Shown here piece by piece: positions 1-5,683 of a stretch of DNA of 8,003 nucleotides. How positions within the stretch are numbered: position 1 is the first letter of the stretch; the number at the start of each line of letters is the position of its first letter. The stretch is taken from contig JAKAOE010000065.1 in assembly GCA_021823305.1 (NCBI GenBank), forward strand, positions 1 through 8,003. Direction: 5' to 3'. The notes under the pieces are model-generated. The model was not told the origin of the DNA, made no database searches, and saw only the letters and a program-made list of their open reading frames with translations. The translations under genes and the position numbers were made by a program. Source of the stretch: Acidobacteriota bacterium (GTDB lineage: Bacteria; Acidobacteriota; Terriglobia; Terriglobales; SCQP01).

Positions 1-273
1 GAAACTGGGCGGCTCGCGCCCCGGCGCACGCGGGGGAAGCTCGAGGGCGATCCCTCCCAGGCGCGCGAATCGCGCGCGGATTCGGTCCCACCGCACGCGT
101 TCGTCCGCGCCGCCGGGCGCCGATTCCTCCGATGCCGCGCTCAGGATGTGACGCGCCTCGGCCTCAAGCGAGCGCCCGTGTGCGGCAGCGCGGGCCCGCA
201 GGCGCTGCTTGACGCCGGCGGGCAAGTTGCGCACCGTGAGGCTGGTTTGGGGCCGCGTCCGGCTGGGGTTCAC
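1..273 (-). CDS. FitA/VapB-type ribbon-helix-helix antitoxin (3' end beyond window)
   Basis: A GTG-initiated frame runs leftwards from 273 to the window edge without a stop (91 codons visible). Residues 11-36 carry the FitA-like signature: SLTVRNLP (the DNA-binding beta strand), then an RLRARAAAHGRS helix and EAEARHIL. The C-terminal part ends GGIALELPPR...REPPSF, like the toxin-binding tail of FitA/VapB proteins, which are usually about 75-95 residues, so the stop is probably just outside. In this family the antitoxin dimer binds DNA through its RHH fold and neutralises a PIN-domain RNase (VapC/FitB) encoded immediately downstream. That toxin gene would lie left of position 1 and is not visible. 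The GTG is chosen because the only nearby upstream ATG (291-289) is in another frame that stops at once. A GGGGG run precedes the GTG with very short spacing, so the ribosome site is weak. The gene lies 32 bp after yjbR on the same strand, with a palindrome between them. Confidence 0.75.
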   Translation of the reverse strand, partial: MNPSRTRPQTSLTVRNLPAGVKQRLRARAAAHGRSLEAEARHILSAASEESAPGGADERVRWDRIRARFARLGGIALELPPRAPGREPPSF

Positions 274-279
274 GCCCCC

Positions 280-300
280 AGTGTAATCATTGATTGCACT
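280..300. promoter_or_regulatory. 21-bp palindrome, candidate antitoxin autoregulatory operator
   Basis: The arms AGTGTAATCA (280-289) and TGATTGCACT (291-300) are complementary at 9 of 10 positions around one central base. The site is AT-rich in a GC-rich window. It begins 7 bp upstream of the antitoxin GTG and ends 5 bp after the yjbR stop. FitA/VapB proteins are known to repress their own operons at inverted repeats, and the inner ATCA/TGAT half-sites fit a ribbon-helix-helix dimer. No run of T follows, so it does not look like a terminator. Its role as an operator is inferred from position and symmetry. Confidence 0.6.
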
Positions 301-305
301 CGAGG

Positions 306-785
306 TCAACGCGCCCGCGGCGCGCCCCGCGCCAACCCGGCTTGCGTCTTCTTCGGCAGGCGCGCGAGGACCAGCGCGTGGGCGCGGCGGAGCAGCGCGC
401 GCAGTTGCGCCGGCGGCAGCGCCTCCTCGTGTTCCAGCGCCACCCATTGCGCCCGCGCCAGGTAGGGGGCCGGGATGACGCCGGGGAGCTCGGTCAGTTC
501 GGCGAAATCCTCGGGCGAGCACTTGAACGACATCCAGGTGCGTGCCGGCTCCAGATGCGCCACGGCGAACATCTTGCCGCCCACCTTGAACACCAGCGCC
601 GATTCCCATTCGCGGCAACTGGGAGACGCCCTGAGCGCCAGCGGGCGTCCGTTGCCGGGGACCGAAGCTCGGCCACAGCCCGACCAACGGGAGGGCGTCC
701 CAACTCAGGGGTGGCCGTGCCACTGCACCTGCTCGGTCGTGTGCGGCAGCGCGCGGCAGATAGCGCGCACCCAGGCGGTGTCCAT
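306..785 (-). pseudogene. MmcQ/YjbR-family protein gene interrupted by repeat copy 1
   Basis: The frame starts at ATG 785 behind a strong purine-rich ribosome site (GGGAGGGGAGGGG, just upstream on the minus strand) and stops with TGA at 308-306. The first 22 codons end TTEQVQW, a typical YjbR N-terminus. The family sequence resumes 38 codons later as ESALVFKVGGKMFAVAHLEP and runs through MSFKCSPEDF to the C-terminal helix LVLARLPKK. Removing the 114-bp repeat restores QVQWES and a 121-residue protein, the usual length for this family of small 'double wing' DNA-binding-like proteins, whose biological role is poorly defined. The insertion preserves frame, but its minus-strand reading contains a TGA four codons in (after HGHP), so full-length protein cannot be made by normal translation. 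The 95-codon 3' part from the ATG at 593 could only be made by internal initiation, and no convincing ribosome site is visible. The disruption looks recent because the rest shows no decay. Confidence 0.8.
610..723 (+). repeat. Interspersed repeat copy 1 (114 bp), inserted in yjbR
   Basis: This copy starts CGCGGCAACTGGGAG after one or two bases and ends GTGGCCGTGCCAC. It is identical to copy 3 over 608-723, apart from the 39-bp block found only in copy 3. It begins with a nested hairpin: outer arms GGCAAC/GTTGCC (615-620 region and 651-656) and inner arms GACGCCC/GGGCGTC. It ends with a small stem, GTGGC-CGT-GCCAC. The trinucleotide CCA lies at both boundaries (606-608 and 720-722), a possible 3-bp target duplication that the other copies do not share. 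Two of the three forward frames are fully open. The junctions are uncertain by one or two bases because either cut restores the same host protein sequence. Confidence 0.85.
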
Positions 786-822
786 GCCCCCTCCCCTCCC
801 GCAGGATAGCCTAGGCGGCGGC

Positions 823-850
823 TTGACGGGCGCCGGGCGCTGGATGTAGA
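823..850 (+). promoter_or_regulatory. Possible padR-ADOP promoter (-35 TTGACG, -10 TGTAGA)
   Basis: TTGACG at 823-828 matches five of six bases of the sigma-70 -35 consensus. It lies 16 bp before TGTAGA at 845-850, which is a poor -10 (three of six). The proposed -10 falls inside the first palindrome, so a bound repressor would occlude it. The assignment rests on sequence match and position only. The -10 is weak enough that the true promoter may be elsewhere in the 100-bp divergent gap. Confidence 0.35.
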
Positions 851-882
851 GTGTCTACAGTGTAGCAGTAGAGCGTCTACTG
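845..882. promoter_or_regulatory. Tandem palindromic operators upstream of padR, likely PadR-binding sites
   Basis: There are two palindromes. TGTAGA-GTG-TCTACA at 845-859 is perfect 6+3+6. CAGTAGA-GCG-TCTACTG at 866-882 is perfect 7+3+7. Their shared core GTAGAGyGTCTAC differs at one base, and the centres (852 and 874) are 22 bp apart, about two helical turns, so two dimers would sit on the same DNA face. The second palindrome ends two bases before the padR ATG. PadR proteins commonly repress their own operons, which is why PadR is the likely ligand. The site also lies in the divergent gap with yjbR and could affect that promoter. Binding is inferred. Confidence 0.7.
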
Positions 883-884
883 CC

Positions 885-1244
885 ATGGCCAAGCCCCGCT
901 ACCGCACCCGCATCGAGCTGCTGCAGGGCACGCTCGACCTGATGATCCTGCGCACGCTGCAGTGGGGTCCGGCGCACGGCTACGGCATCAGCCAGGCGAT
1001 TCGCACCGCTTCGGGCGAGCGCCTCACGGTCGAGACCGGCTCGCTCTATCCCGCGCTGCACCGCCTCGAGCGTCAGGGCTGGATCGCGGCGCACTGGGGG
1101 GTGAGCGGCAACAACCAGCGCGCCCGGTTCTACCGTCTCACGCCGCTGGGGCGGCGGCGGATGGCGGAGGAAGGCTCGCGCTGGGACGTCTTCGTCGAGG
1201 CGGTCAATCGCGTGGTCAAACCCGTTTCGGAGGCGGGCGCATGA
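885..1244 (+). CDS. PadR-family transcriptional repressor
   Basis: This 119-residue protein has the full PadR N-terminal winged-helix domain: LLQGTLDLMILRTL (residues 12-25), the conserved GPAHGYGI turn (28-35), the recognition-helix region GSLYPALHRLERQGWI (52-67) and the wing RARFYRLTPLGR (79-90). A short C-terminal helix for dimerisation follows. PadR proteins are dimeric cytoplasmic repressors, often ligand- or stress-responsive, and in acidobacteria they are typically encoded just before ADOP permeases. The ATG at 885 gives the normal family N-terminus, but no Shine-Dalgarno sequence precedes it: the bases immediately upstream are the second palindrome, so initiation may be unusual or leaderless. 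The stop TGA overlaps the permease start (ATGA at 1241-1244), which implies co-transcription and translational coupling. The inducer cannot be predicted. Confidence 0.93.
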   Translation: MAKPRYRTRIELLQGTLDLMILRTLQWGPAHGYGISQAIRTASGERLTVETGSLYPALHRLERQGWIAAHWGVSGNNQRARFYRLTPLGRRRMAEEGSRWDVFVEAVNRVVKPVSEAGA

Positions 1245-3955
1245 AGCGCCGCGGGGAGCGAGAGCGCGAGTTGCAGGCCGAGCTGCGCGTCCATCTCGAT
1301 ATGGACGTCGCCGCGCGCGTGGCGGCGGGCGAAGATCGCGCCGCCGCCGGGCGCCGGGCCGAGCGCCAGTTCGGCAACCTCGCCGATGTCGCCCAAGTCA
1401 CCCGCGCGCAATGGGGCGGCCTGCTGTGCCAGGCGCTACTCCAGGACGCCCGTTACGGCCTGCGCCAGTTGCGCCGCAACCCCGGCTTCGCCGCCGCCGC
1501 GATCCTCACGCTGGCGCTGGGCATCGGCGCCAGCGTGGCCATCTTCTCGGTGGTCTATGCCACCCTGCTGCGCCCGCTGCCGTTTCACGACGCCGGCCGG
1601 ATCTACAAGCTCAACGAGACCACGCCGAAGGTGGGCCTGGTGTCGGTTTCCTATCCGGATTTTCAGGACTGGCGGCGGCAGAGCCGCGCCTTCGGGGCGA
1701 TGAGCTACGTCCACCACGAGAGCTTCCTGCTCACCGGCGCCGGACGGCCGCGCTATTACGCCGGCCTGGCCGTCTCCTCCAATTTCTTCGCGACCTTGGG
1801 CGTGCGTCCAGCCCTCGGCCGGGGCTTCACGCCGCATGAGGCGGGCGCCCAAGTTGTCCTGAGCTACCCGTTCTTCCAGACCCTGTTCCATGGCGATGCC
1901 GGCGCGACGCGGCAACTGGGAGACACCCTGAGCGCCAGCGGGCGTCCGTTGCCGGGGAGCGAAGCACGGCCACAGCCCGACCAGCGGGAGGGCGGCGCAA
2001 GCAAAAAGTGGCCGAGCCACCTGGGGCGCACCTTGCGGCTCGACGGCCAGGATTTCGCGGTGGTTGGCGTCCTGCCGCCGGCGTTCCGTTGGCCCAACCA
2101 GGCGAGTTTTCTCATTCCGCTGCGCTACTGGATCGCCCGCAACCAGGCCGAGGCCGCCGATCGGGGCGAGCGCGGCGATTCCGCCGTCTTTGCCCGCCTC
2201 GCGCCGGGCGCGACCATCGCTCAAGCCCGCACCGGGCTGGCGGGCATCGCCGCCCGCTTGGCGCGGGCGTATCCCGGCACCAACGACCAATTCGGGGCGG
2301 TGGCGACGCCTTTGCGAACTGCCTTTGTCGGCAGCGAGCGGCCTGCCTTGCTGGCCCTGCTGGGCGGCGTGATCTTTCTGTTGCTCATCGCCTGCGCCAA
2401 CGTGGCCAACCTGTTTCTCGTGCGCGGCGCGGCGCGCTCGCGCGAAATCGCAGTGCGCCGGGCGTTGGGCGCGACCCGCGGCCGCATGCTGCGGCAGTTG
2501 CTGACCGAAGGGCTGGTGCTGGCCGGCTTGGGCGGGGCGGCCGGACTGGGGTTCGCCTGGATCGGGGTGCGCTGGCTCACCACCTTGGTGCCCGCCCGGC
2601 TTGGCGGGGGAGCGGCGCTGACGCTCAACCGCCCCGTCCTGCTCGCGGCGCTGGCGGTGGTGATGCTGTCCGCCTTGCTGTTCGGCCTCGGACCGGCGCT
2701 CCAAGCGGCGCGTTCCGAGGTGCAGGCCGAACTCAAGCCGGAATCCGCCGGGCGGTCGCTCGGGCTGCGCCGCCGCGGGCTGCGGTCACTCGTCGCCTCG
2801 GGCGAGCTCGCGCTGGCGGTGATGCTGCTCATCGGCGCCGGCCTGATGACGCAAAGCCTCTACCGCCTGCTGCATACCAGTCCCGGGTTCGCGCCCCGGC
2901 ATCGCTACGCGATGGAGATCCGGTTGCGGCCCGGCTACCGCACCGACGCCGCGGTGGTCAACTTCTGGCAAGCCGTGCTGCGCCGCATTCGCGCCGTACC
3001 CGGCGTCGAGCAGGCCGCGGTGGGCGACAACGTTCCGTTTACCGGCAACCATTCCCGCGCTGACATCACGATCCAAGGCATGCCGCTGCCCCGGCCGGGC
3101 AACTATCCCCATCCCGATTTGCATTTCGTCAGTCCCGGCTACTTCGCCACTCTCGGCATCCCCTTGCTGCGCGGGCGCGATTTCACCAATCGTGACAATG
3201 CCCACGGGCCGCACGTGGCCATCGTCAATGAGCGGCTCGCCCGCCGGTACTTCGGCCATGCCGACCCGGTCGGCCGCCGGCTGATGTTCGGCGACATTGG
3301 GGCGGCCAAGCCCGACTGGTTCACCATCATCGGTGTCGCCGGCGACACCAGGATGTACGGCCTCGGAAACCCTTCCCGGCTGGAGGTCTACCTGAGCGCC
3401 TGGTTCGCCACCGATACCGATATGGAGGTGCTGGTCGCCTCGCCCGTGGCCGCCGCCACGCTCGCGCCCGAGTTGCGCGCCGCCGCCGCGGCGGTGGATC
3501 GTGAGCAGCCGGTGTTCGAGGTTGCTGCCATGACCTCGCTGATCGGCCAGTCGCTCGCCACGCCGCGGACCACTTTCTGGCTGCTCGCGCTCTTCAGCCT
3601 GACGGCGCTCCTCTTGGCGGCCGTGGGCGTATATGGCGTGATCGCCTTCAGCGTGGCGCAGCGCACGCGCGAGATCGGCATCCGGATGGCGCTCGGCGCG
3701 CGCGCGGGCGACGTGTTGCGTTCCGTGCTCGGCCAGGGCGCGGCGCTGGCCGCCATGGGTGTGCTCGCCGGCTGGGCCGGGGCCTGGGCCCTGACGCGCT
3801 TTCTCGCCAGCCTGCTCTACCAGGTGCGGCCGGCCGACCCGCGCACCTTCGCCGTCGCCGCCGGCGTACTCGGGCTGGTGGCGCTGCTTGCCGCCTACGC
3901 GCCCGCCCGGCGCGCCGCCCGCATTGACCCGCTGCAGGCGCTGCGCGGCGAGTAG
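1241..3955 (+). CDS. ADOP-family permease (two-module MacB/FtsX type) with an in-frame repeat insertion
   Basis: The 904-residue membrane protein starts at ATG 1241, preceded by GGAGG (1229-1233) at 7-bp spacing, in an ATGA overlap with padR. An acidic/basic N-terminal domain (about 1-75, RERELQAELRVHLD...ERQFGNL) is typical of PadR-linked ADOP proteins. Next come a first membrane segment (about 84-110, LTLALGIGASVAIFSVV, then LLRPLPF), a MacB-like extracytoplasmic domain, a first FtsX module with segments near 367-397, 422-450 and 463-490, and a second unit from about 514 with its own extracytoplasmic domain. The last FtsX module lies near 776-897, with REIGIRMALGA at 810-820. Relatives of MacB work with a separate ATPase; none is encoded here, as expected for 'orphan' permeases, and the substrate is unknown. 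Residues 223-260 are encoded by repeat copy 2 and interrupt FHGDAGA/LGRTLRLDG, a normally continuous strand-turn region of the first extracytoplasmic domain. The frame stays open, so the gene is probably expressed, but effects on function are unknown. Confidence 0.92.
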   Translation: MKRRGERERELQAELRVHLDMDVAARVAAGEDRAAAGRRAERQFGNLADVAQVTRAQWGGLLCQALLQDARYGLRQLRRNPGFAAAAILTLALGIGASVAIFSVVYATLLRPLPFHDAGRIYKLNETTPKVGLVSVSYPDFQDWRRQSRAFGAMSYVHHESFLLTGAGRPRYYAGLAVSSNFFATLGVRPALGRGFTPHEAGAQVVLSYPFFQTLFHGDAGATRQLGDTLSASGRPLPGSEARPQPDQREGGASKKWPSHLGRTLRLDGQDFAVVGVLPPAFRWPNQASFLIPLRYWIARNQAEAADRGERGDSAVFARLAPGATIAQARTGLAGIAARLARAYPGTNDQFGAVATPLRTAFVGSERPALLALLGGVIFLLLIACANVANLFLVRGAARSREIAVRRALGATRGRMLRQLLTEGLVLAGLGGAAGLGFAWIGVRWLTTLVPARLGGGAALTLNRPVLLAALAVVMLSALLFGLGPALQAARSEVQAELKPESAGRSLGLRRRGLRSLVASGELALAVMLLIGAGLMTQSLYRLLHTSPGFAPRHRYAMEIRLRPGYRTDAAVVNFWQAVLRRIRAVPGVEQAAVGDNVPFTGNHSRADITIQGMPLPRPGNYPHPDLHFVSPGYFATLGIPLLRGRDFTNRDNAHGPHVAIVNERLARRYFGHADPVGRRLMFGDIGAAKPDWFTIIGVAGDTRMYGLGNPSRLEVYLSAWFATDTDMEVLVASPVAAATLAPELRAAAAAVDREQPVFEVAAMTSLIGQSLATPRTTFWLLALFSLTALLLAAVGVYGVIAFSVAQRTREIGIRMALGARAGDVLRSVLGQGAALAAMGVLAGWAGAWALTRFLASLLYQVRPADPRTFAVAAGVLGLVALLAAYAPARRAARIDPLQALRGE
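1907..2020 (+). repeat. Interspersed repeat copy 2 (114 bp), translated in frame within the permease
   Basis: This copy aligns without gaps to copy 1. It shares CGCGGCAACTGGGAG at the start and GTGGCCGnGCCAC at the end. It encodes exactly 38 residues (TRQLGDTLSASG...WPSH) in the permease frame. Deleting it joins GDAGA to LGRTLRLDG, the expected family sequence. Between the ends it has four scattered substitutions plus a 13-bp block (1995-2007, GCGCAAGCAAAAA) unlike the corresponding TCCCAACTCAGGG of copies 1 and 3. One substitution (GACGCCC to GACACCC) breaks a hairpin pair on the plus strand but leaves a G-U wobble on the minus strand. It is therefore an older insertion or a different subtype. 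Confidence 0.85.
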
Positions 3956-3982
3956 CTGTGCGGTGCGGCGCATGGGAACTAT

Positions 3983-4135
3983 TCGCGGCAACTGGGAGAC
4001 GCCCTGAGCGCCAGCGGGCGTCCGTTGCCGGGGACCGAAGCTCGGCCACAGCCCGACCAACGCCGGGGCCCCCAGAGCGCCCGCGCTCTGGGGTGGCAAC
4101 GGGAGGGCGTCCCAACTCAGGGGTGGCCGTGCCAC
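3983..4135 (+). repeat. Interspersed repeat copy 3 (153-bp long form) in the lysS leader
   Basis: This copy is identical to copy 1 except for an extra 39 bp (4063-4101), and it occupies most of the 193 bp between the permease stop and the lysS ATG. Its right end is 13 bp from the start codon, so any lysS transcript starting upstream carries it as 5' leader. The nested hairpin is intact: GGCAAC 3987-3992 with GTTGCC 4024-4029, and GACGCCC 3998-4004 with GGGCGTC 4016-4022. Its near-identity to copy 1 argues for recent spread or gene conversion. I see no convincing lysS promoter outside the element in this gap, so the native promoter may lie in the permease gene, in the element, or have been displaced. 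Confidence 0.85.
4063..4101 (+). repeat. 39-bp hairpin block specific to repeat copy 3
   Basis: The block lies between two CAACG direct repeats (4058-4062 and 4097-4101). It contains a perfect 10-bp stem, CCCCAGAGCG (4070-4079) with CGCTCTGGGG (4084-4093), closed by a CCCG loop. No T run follows, so it is not a standard intrinsic terminator, though the stem is very stable. The direct repeats suggest that either the block was inserted or the 114-bp copies arose from a longer parent by recombination between them. The length is again a multiple of three. Confidence 0.75.
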
Positions 4136-4148
4136 AATTTAGGTTCCC

Positions 4149-5681
4149 ATGTCCCTGGACGAAGCCATTCTCGAGCAGCGCCGCGCCAAGCTGGCGGCGA
4201 TGCGCCAACGCGGCGAGGACCCCTATCCGCGGCGTTTCGCCTTCAGCCATGCGCTGCCCGCCATCCTGGAAGCGTTCGGCGGCCAGGACGGCGCGGCGCT
4301 GGAGGCGGCCAGGCCCGCCGTCAAGGTCTGCGGGCGGCTGATGGCGCTGCGCACCCACGGCAAGACCGGCTTCGGGCACCTGCAGCAGGAAGGGGCGCGG
4401 CTGCAGATCTATGTCCGCCAGGATGCGCTCGACCCTGCCGGTTTCGAGCTCTGGCGCGGTCTCGATCTGGGCGACATCGCCGGGGTCGAGGGCTATCTCT
4501 TCCGCACCCGCACCGGCGAGCTCACGGTGCACGTCAGCCGGCTGGAACTGCTCGCCAAGGACCTGCTGCCGCTGCCGGAGAAGTGGCACGGGCTGCAGGA
4601 TCTCGAGGCGCGCTACCGCCAGCGCTACCTCGATCTGGTGATGAACCCGGAGGTGCGCGAGGTGTTCCTGCGCCGGGCGCGGCTGATCGCCTGCCTGCGC
4701 GAGCTGTTCCAGCGCCGCGGCTACATTGAGGTGGAGACGCCGATGATGCAGCCGTTGGCCGGCGGCGCGGCGGCGCGGCCGTTCCGGACCCACCATGCCG
4801 CGCTCGATCTGCCGCTCTACCTGCGCATCGCCCCTGAGCTCTATCTCAAGCGGCTGGTGGTGGGCGGGCTCGACCGGGTGTTCGAGATCAACCGCAACTT
4901 CCGCAACGAGGGCATCTCCACCCAGCACAACCCCGAGTTCACCATGCTGGAGTTTTACGAGGCTTACAGCGACTATCGCGTGCTGATGGACTGGAGCGAG
5001 GATCTGCTGGCGGAGTGCGCGCGGCGGGTCGCCGGCGGTGCCGAAGTGAGCTTTCGCGGCGCCGCCGTGGACTTCGCCCGCTGCCGCCGGCTGAGCCTGC
5101 GCGAAGCCATCCGCGAGTTCTGGCCCGCGGCCGAGGGCGCGCCGCCGGCGGCGGCCGAGATCGCCGATCCGGCGCGCGAGCGCGCCCTGGCGGAGCGCTA
5201 CAACGCCTTCGCCCGGCGCACGGAAGGCTTCACCCCGCTCGATCCCGGCGACGCCGCGGGCGAGGGCGCGCTGCTCACCGGCATCTTCGAGGCCGTGGCC
5301 GAGCGCCAACTGGTGCAGCCGACGATCATTTACGATTTCCCGCTCGCGGTTTCGCCGCTGGCGAAAAGCAAGGCGGACGAGCCCGCCTGGGTGGAGCGGT
5401 TCGAGATCTTCGCCGGCGGCATGGAGATCGCCAACGGCTACAGCGAGCTCAACGATCCCGAGGAGCAGCGGCGGCGCTTCGAGCTGCAGCTGGCGCGGCG
5501 CGGGGCGAGCGAGGAGGGCGCGCACGCGCTGGACGAGGACTACATCCGCGCCTTGCGCTACGGCATGCCCCCCACCGCGGGCGAGGGCATCGGCATCGAC
5601 CGGCTGGCGATGCTGCTCACCGGTTCGAACTCGATTCGGGACGTGATACTGTTTCCGTTACTGCGGCCGGAGGCGGAGTAG
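4149..5681 (+). CDS. lysS: Lysyl-tRNA synthetase, class II
   Basis: This 510-residue enzyme charges tRNA-Lys with lysine using ATP in the cytoplasm; its length matches bacterial LysRS (about 500). The N-terminal OB-fold anticodon-binding domain spans about 55-135 (VKVCGRLMALRTHGKTGFGHLQ). Class II motif 1 is near 189-200 (RRGYIEVETPMM) and motif 2 near 243-271 (RVFEINRNFRNEG...EFTMLEFYEAY). The lysine-pocket region reads GGMEIANGYSELNDP (423-437). Motif 3 is GIGIDRLAMLLTG (480-492) with the closing SIRDVILFPLLRP. The start ATG at 4149 has a weak AGG (4141-4143) five bases upstream and lies in an inverted repeat. Immediately before it is repeat copy 3. No T-box or lysine-riboswitch features are seen. 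The stop is 2 bp before the next gene, so it probably heads a three-gene operon. Confidence 0.97.
   Translation: MSLDEAILEQRRAKLAAMRQRGEDPYPRRFAFSHALPAILEAFGGQDGAALEAARPAVKVCGRLMALRTHGKTGFGHLQQEGARLQIYVRQDALDPAGFELWRGLDLGDIAGVEGYLFRTRTGELTVHVSRLELLAKDLLPLPEKWHGLQDLEARYRQRYLDLVMNPEVREVFLRRARLIACLRELFQRRGYIEVETPMMQPLAGGAAARPFRTHHAALDLPLYLRIAPELYLKRLVVGGLDRVFEINRNFRNEGISTQHNPEFTMLEFYEAYSDYRVLMDWSEDLLAECARRVAGGAEVSFRGAAVDFARCRRLSLREAIREFWPAAEGAPPAAAEIADPARERALAERYNAFARRTEGFTPLDPGDAAGEGALLTGIFEAVAERQLVQPTIIYDFPLAVSPLAKSKADEPAWVERFEIFAGGMEIANGYSELNDPEEQRRRFELQLARRGASEEGAHALDEDYIRALRYGMPPTAGEGIGIDRLAMLLTGSNSIRDVILFPLLRPEAE
5675..5678 (+). promoter_or_regulatory. Ribosome binding site fixing the GTG start at 5684
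   Basis: GGAG, within the last codons of lysS, is followed by a 5-bp spacer and GTG at 5684. It supports this GTG, which gives the expected family N-terminus, over any upstream start inside lysS, and suggests translational coupling to lysS. Confidence 0.65.
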
Positions 5682-5683
5682 GC

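Larger units (their letters stand above)
3971..4151 (+). promoter_or_regulatory. 9-bp inverted repeat flanking repeat copy 3 and covering the lysS start codon
   Basis: CATGGGAAC (3971-3979) is the exact reverse complement of GTTCCCATG (4143-4151), whose last three bases are the lysS ATG. In an mRNA crossing the gap, the left arm could pair with the start codon and the base run before it. The arms now enclose about 163 nt, almost all of it the structured repeat. Without the repeat they would be roughly ten bases apart and form a compact near-palindrome. A regulatory effect is inference; nine base pairs by chance within 200 bp is uncommon but possible. Confidence 0.4.

Noticed and set aside
709..711. 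TGA in the yjbR reading as a selenocysteine codon
   Set aside because: It lies within the inserted repeat, not in family sequence, and nothing suggests a selenoprotein; a stop created by insertion is the simple reading.
148..809. Plus-strand open frames across the antitoxin and yjbR regions
   Set aside because: They are opposite strand shadows of the minus-strand antitoxin and yjbR, with low-complexity composition and no family resemblance.
962..1240. In-frame upstream extension of the permease reading frame to 962
   Set aside because: This part lies inside padR, has no ADOP similarity, and the ATG at 1241 has a strong GGAGG and gives the normal family N-terminus.
4070..4093. Intrinsic terminator between the permease and lysS
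   Set aside because: The stem is strong but is followed by TGGCAACGGG with no T run, and it belongs to a block inside the repeat.
2786..4135. A 449-codon open frame on the minus strand opposite the permease, and similar long antisense frames at 1436-2704, 3648-5525 and 5558-7252
   Set aside because: They lie opposite well-recognised genes, have no recognisable domains and show biased composition. Long antisense frames are expected at about 70% GC.
610..4135. CRISPR array
   Set aside because: Only three copies, 1.3-2.1 kb apart, with genes rather than short spacers between them.
3956..4148. T-box or lysine riboswitch upstream of lysS
   Set aside because: No T-box consensus or riboswitch core was found; the structure present is explained by the repeat, which also occurs inside other genes.
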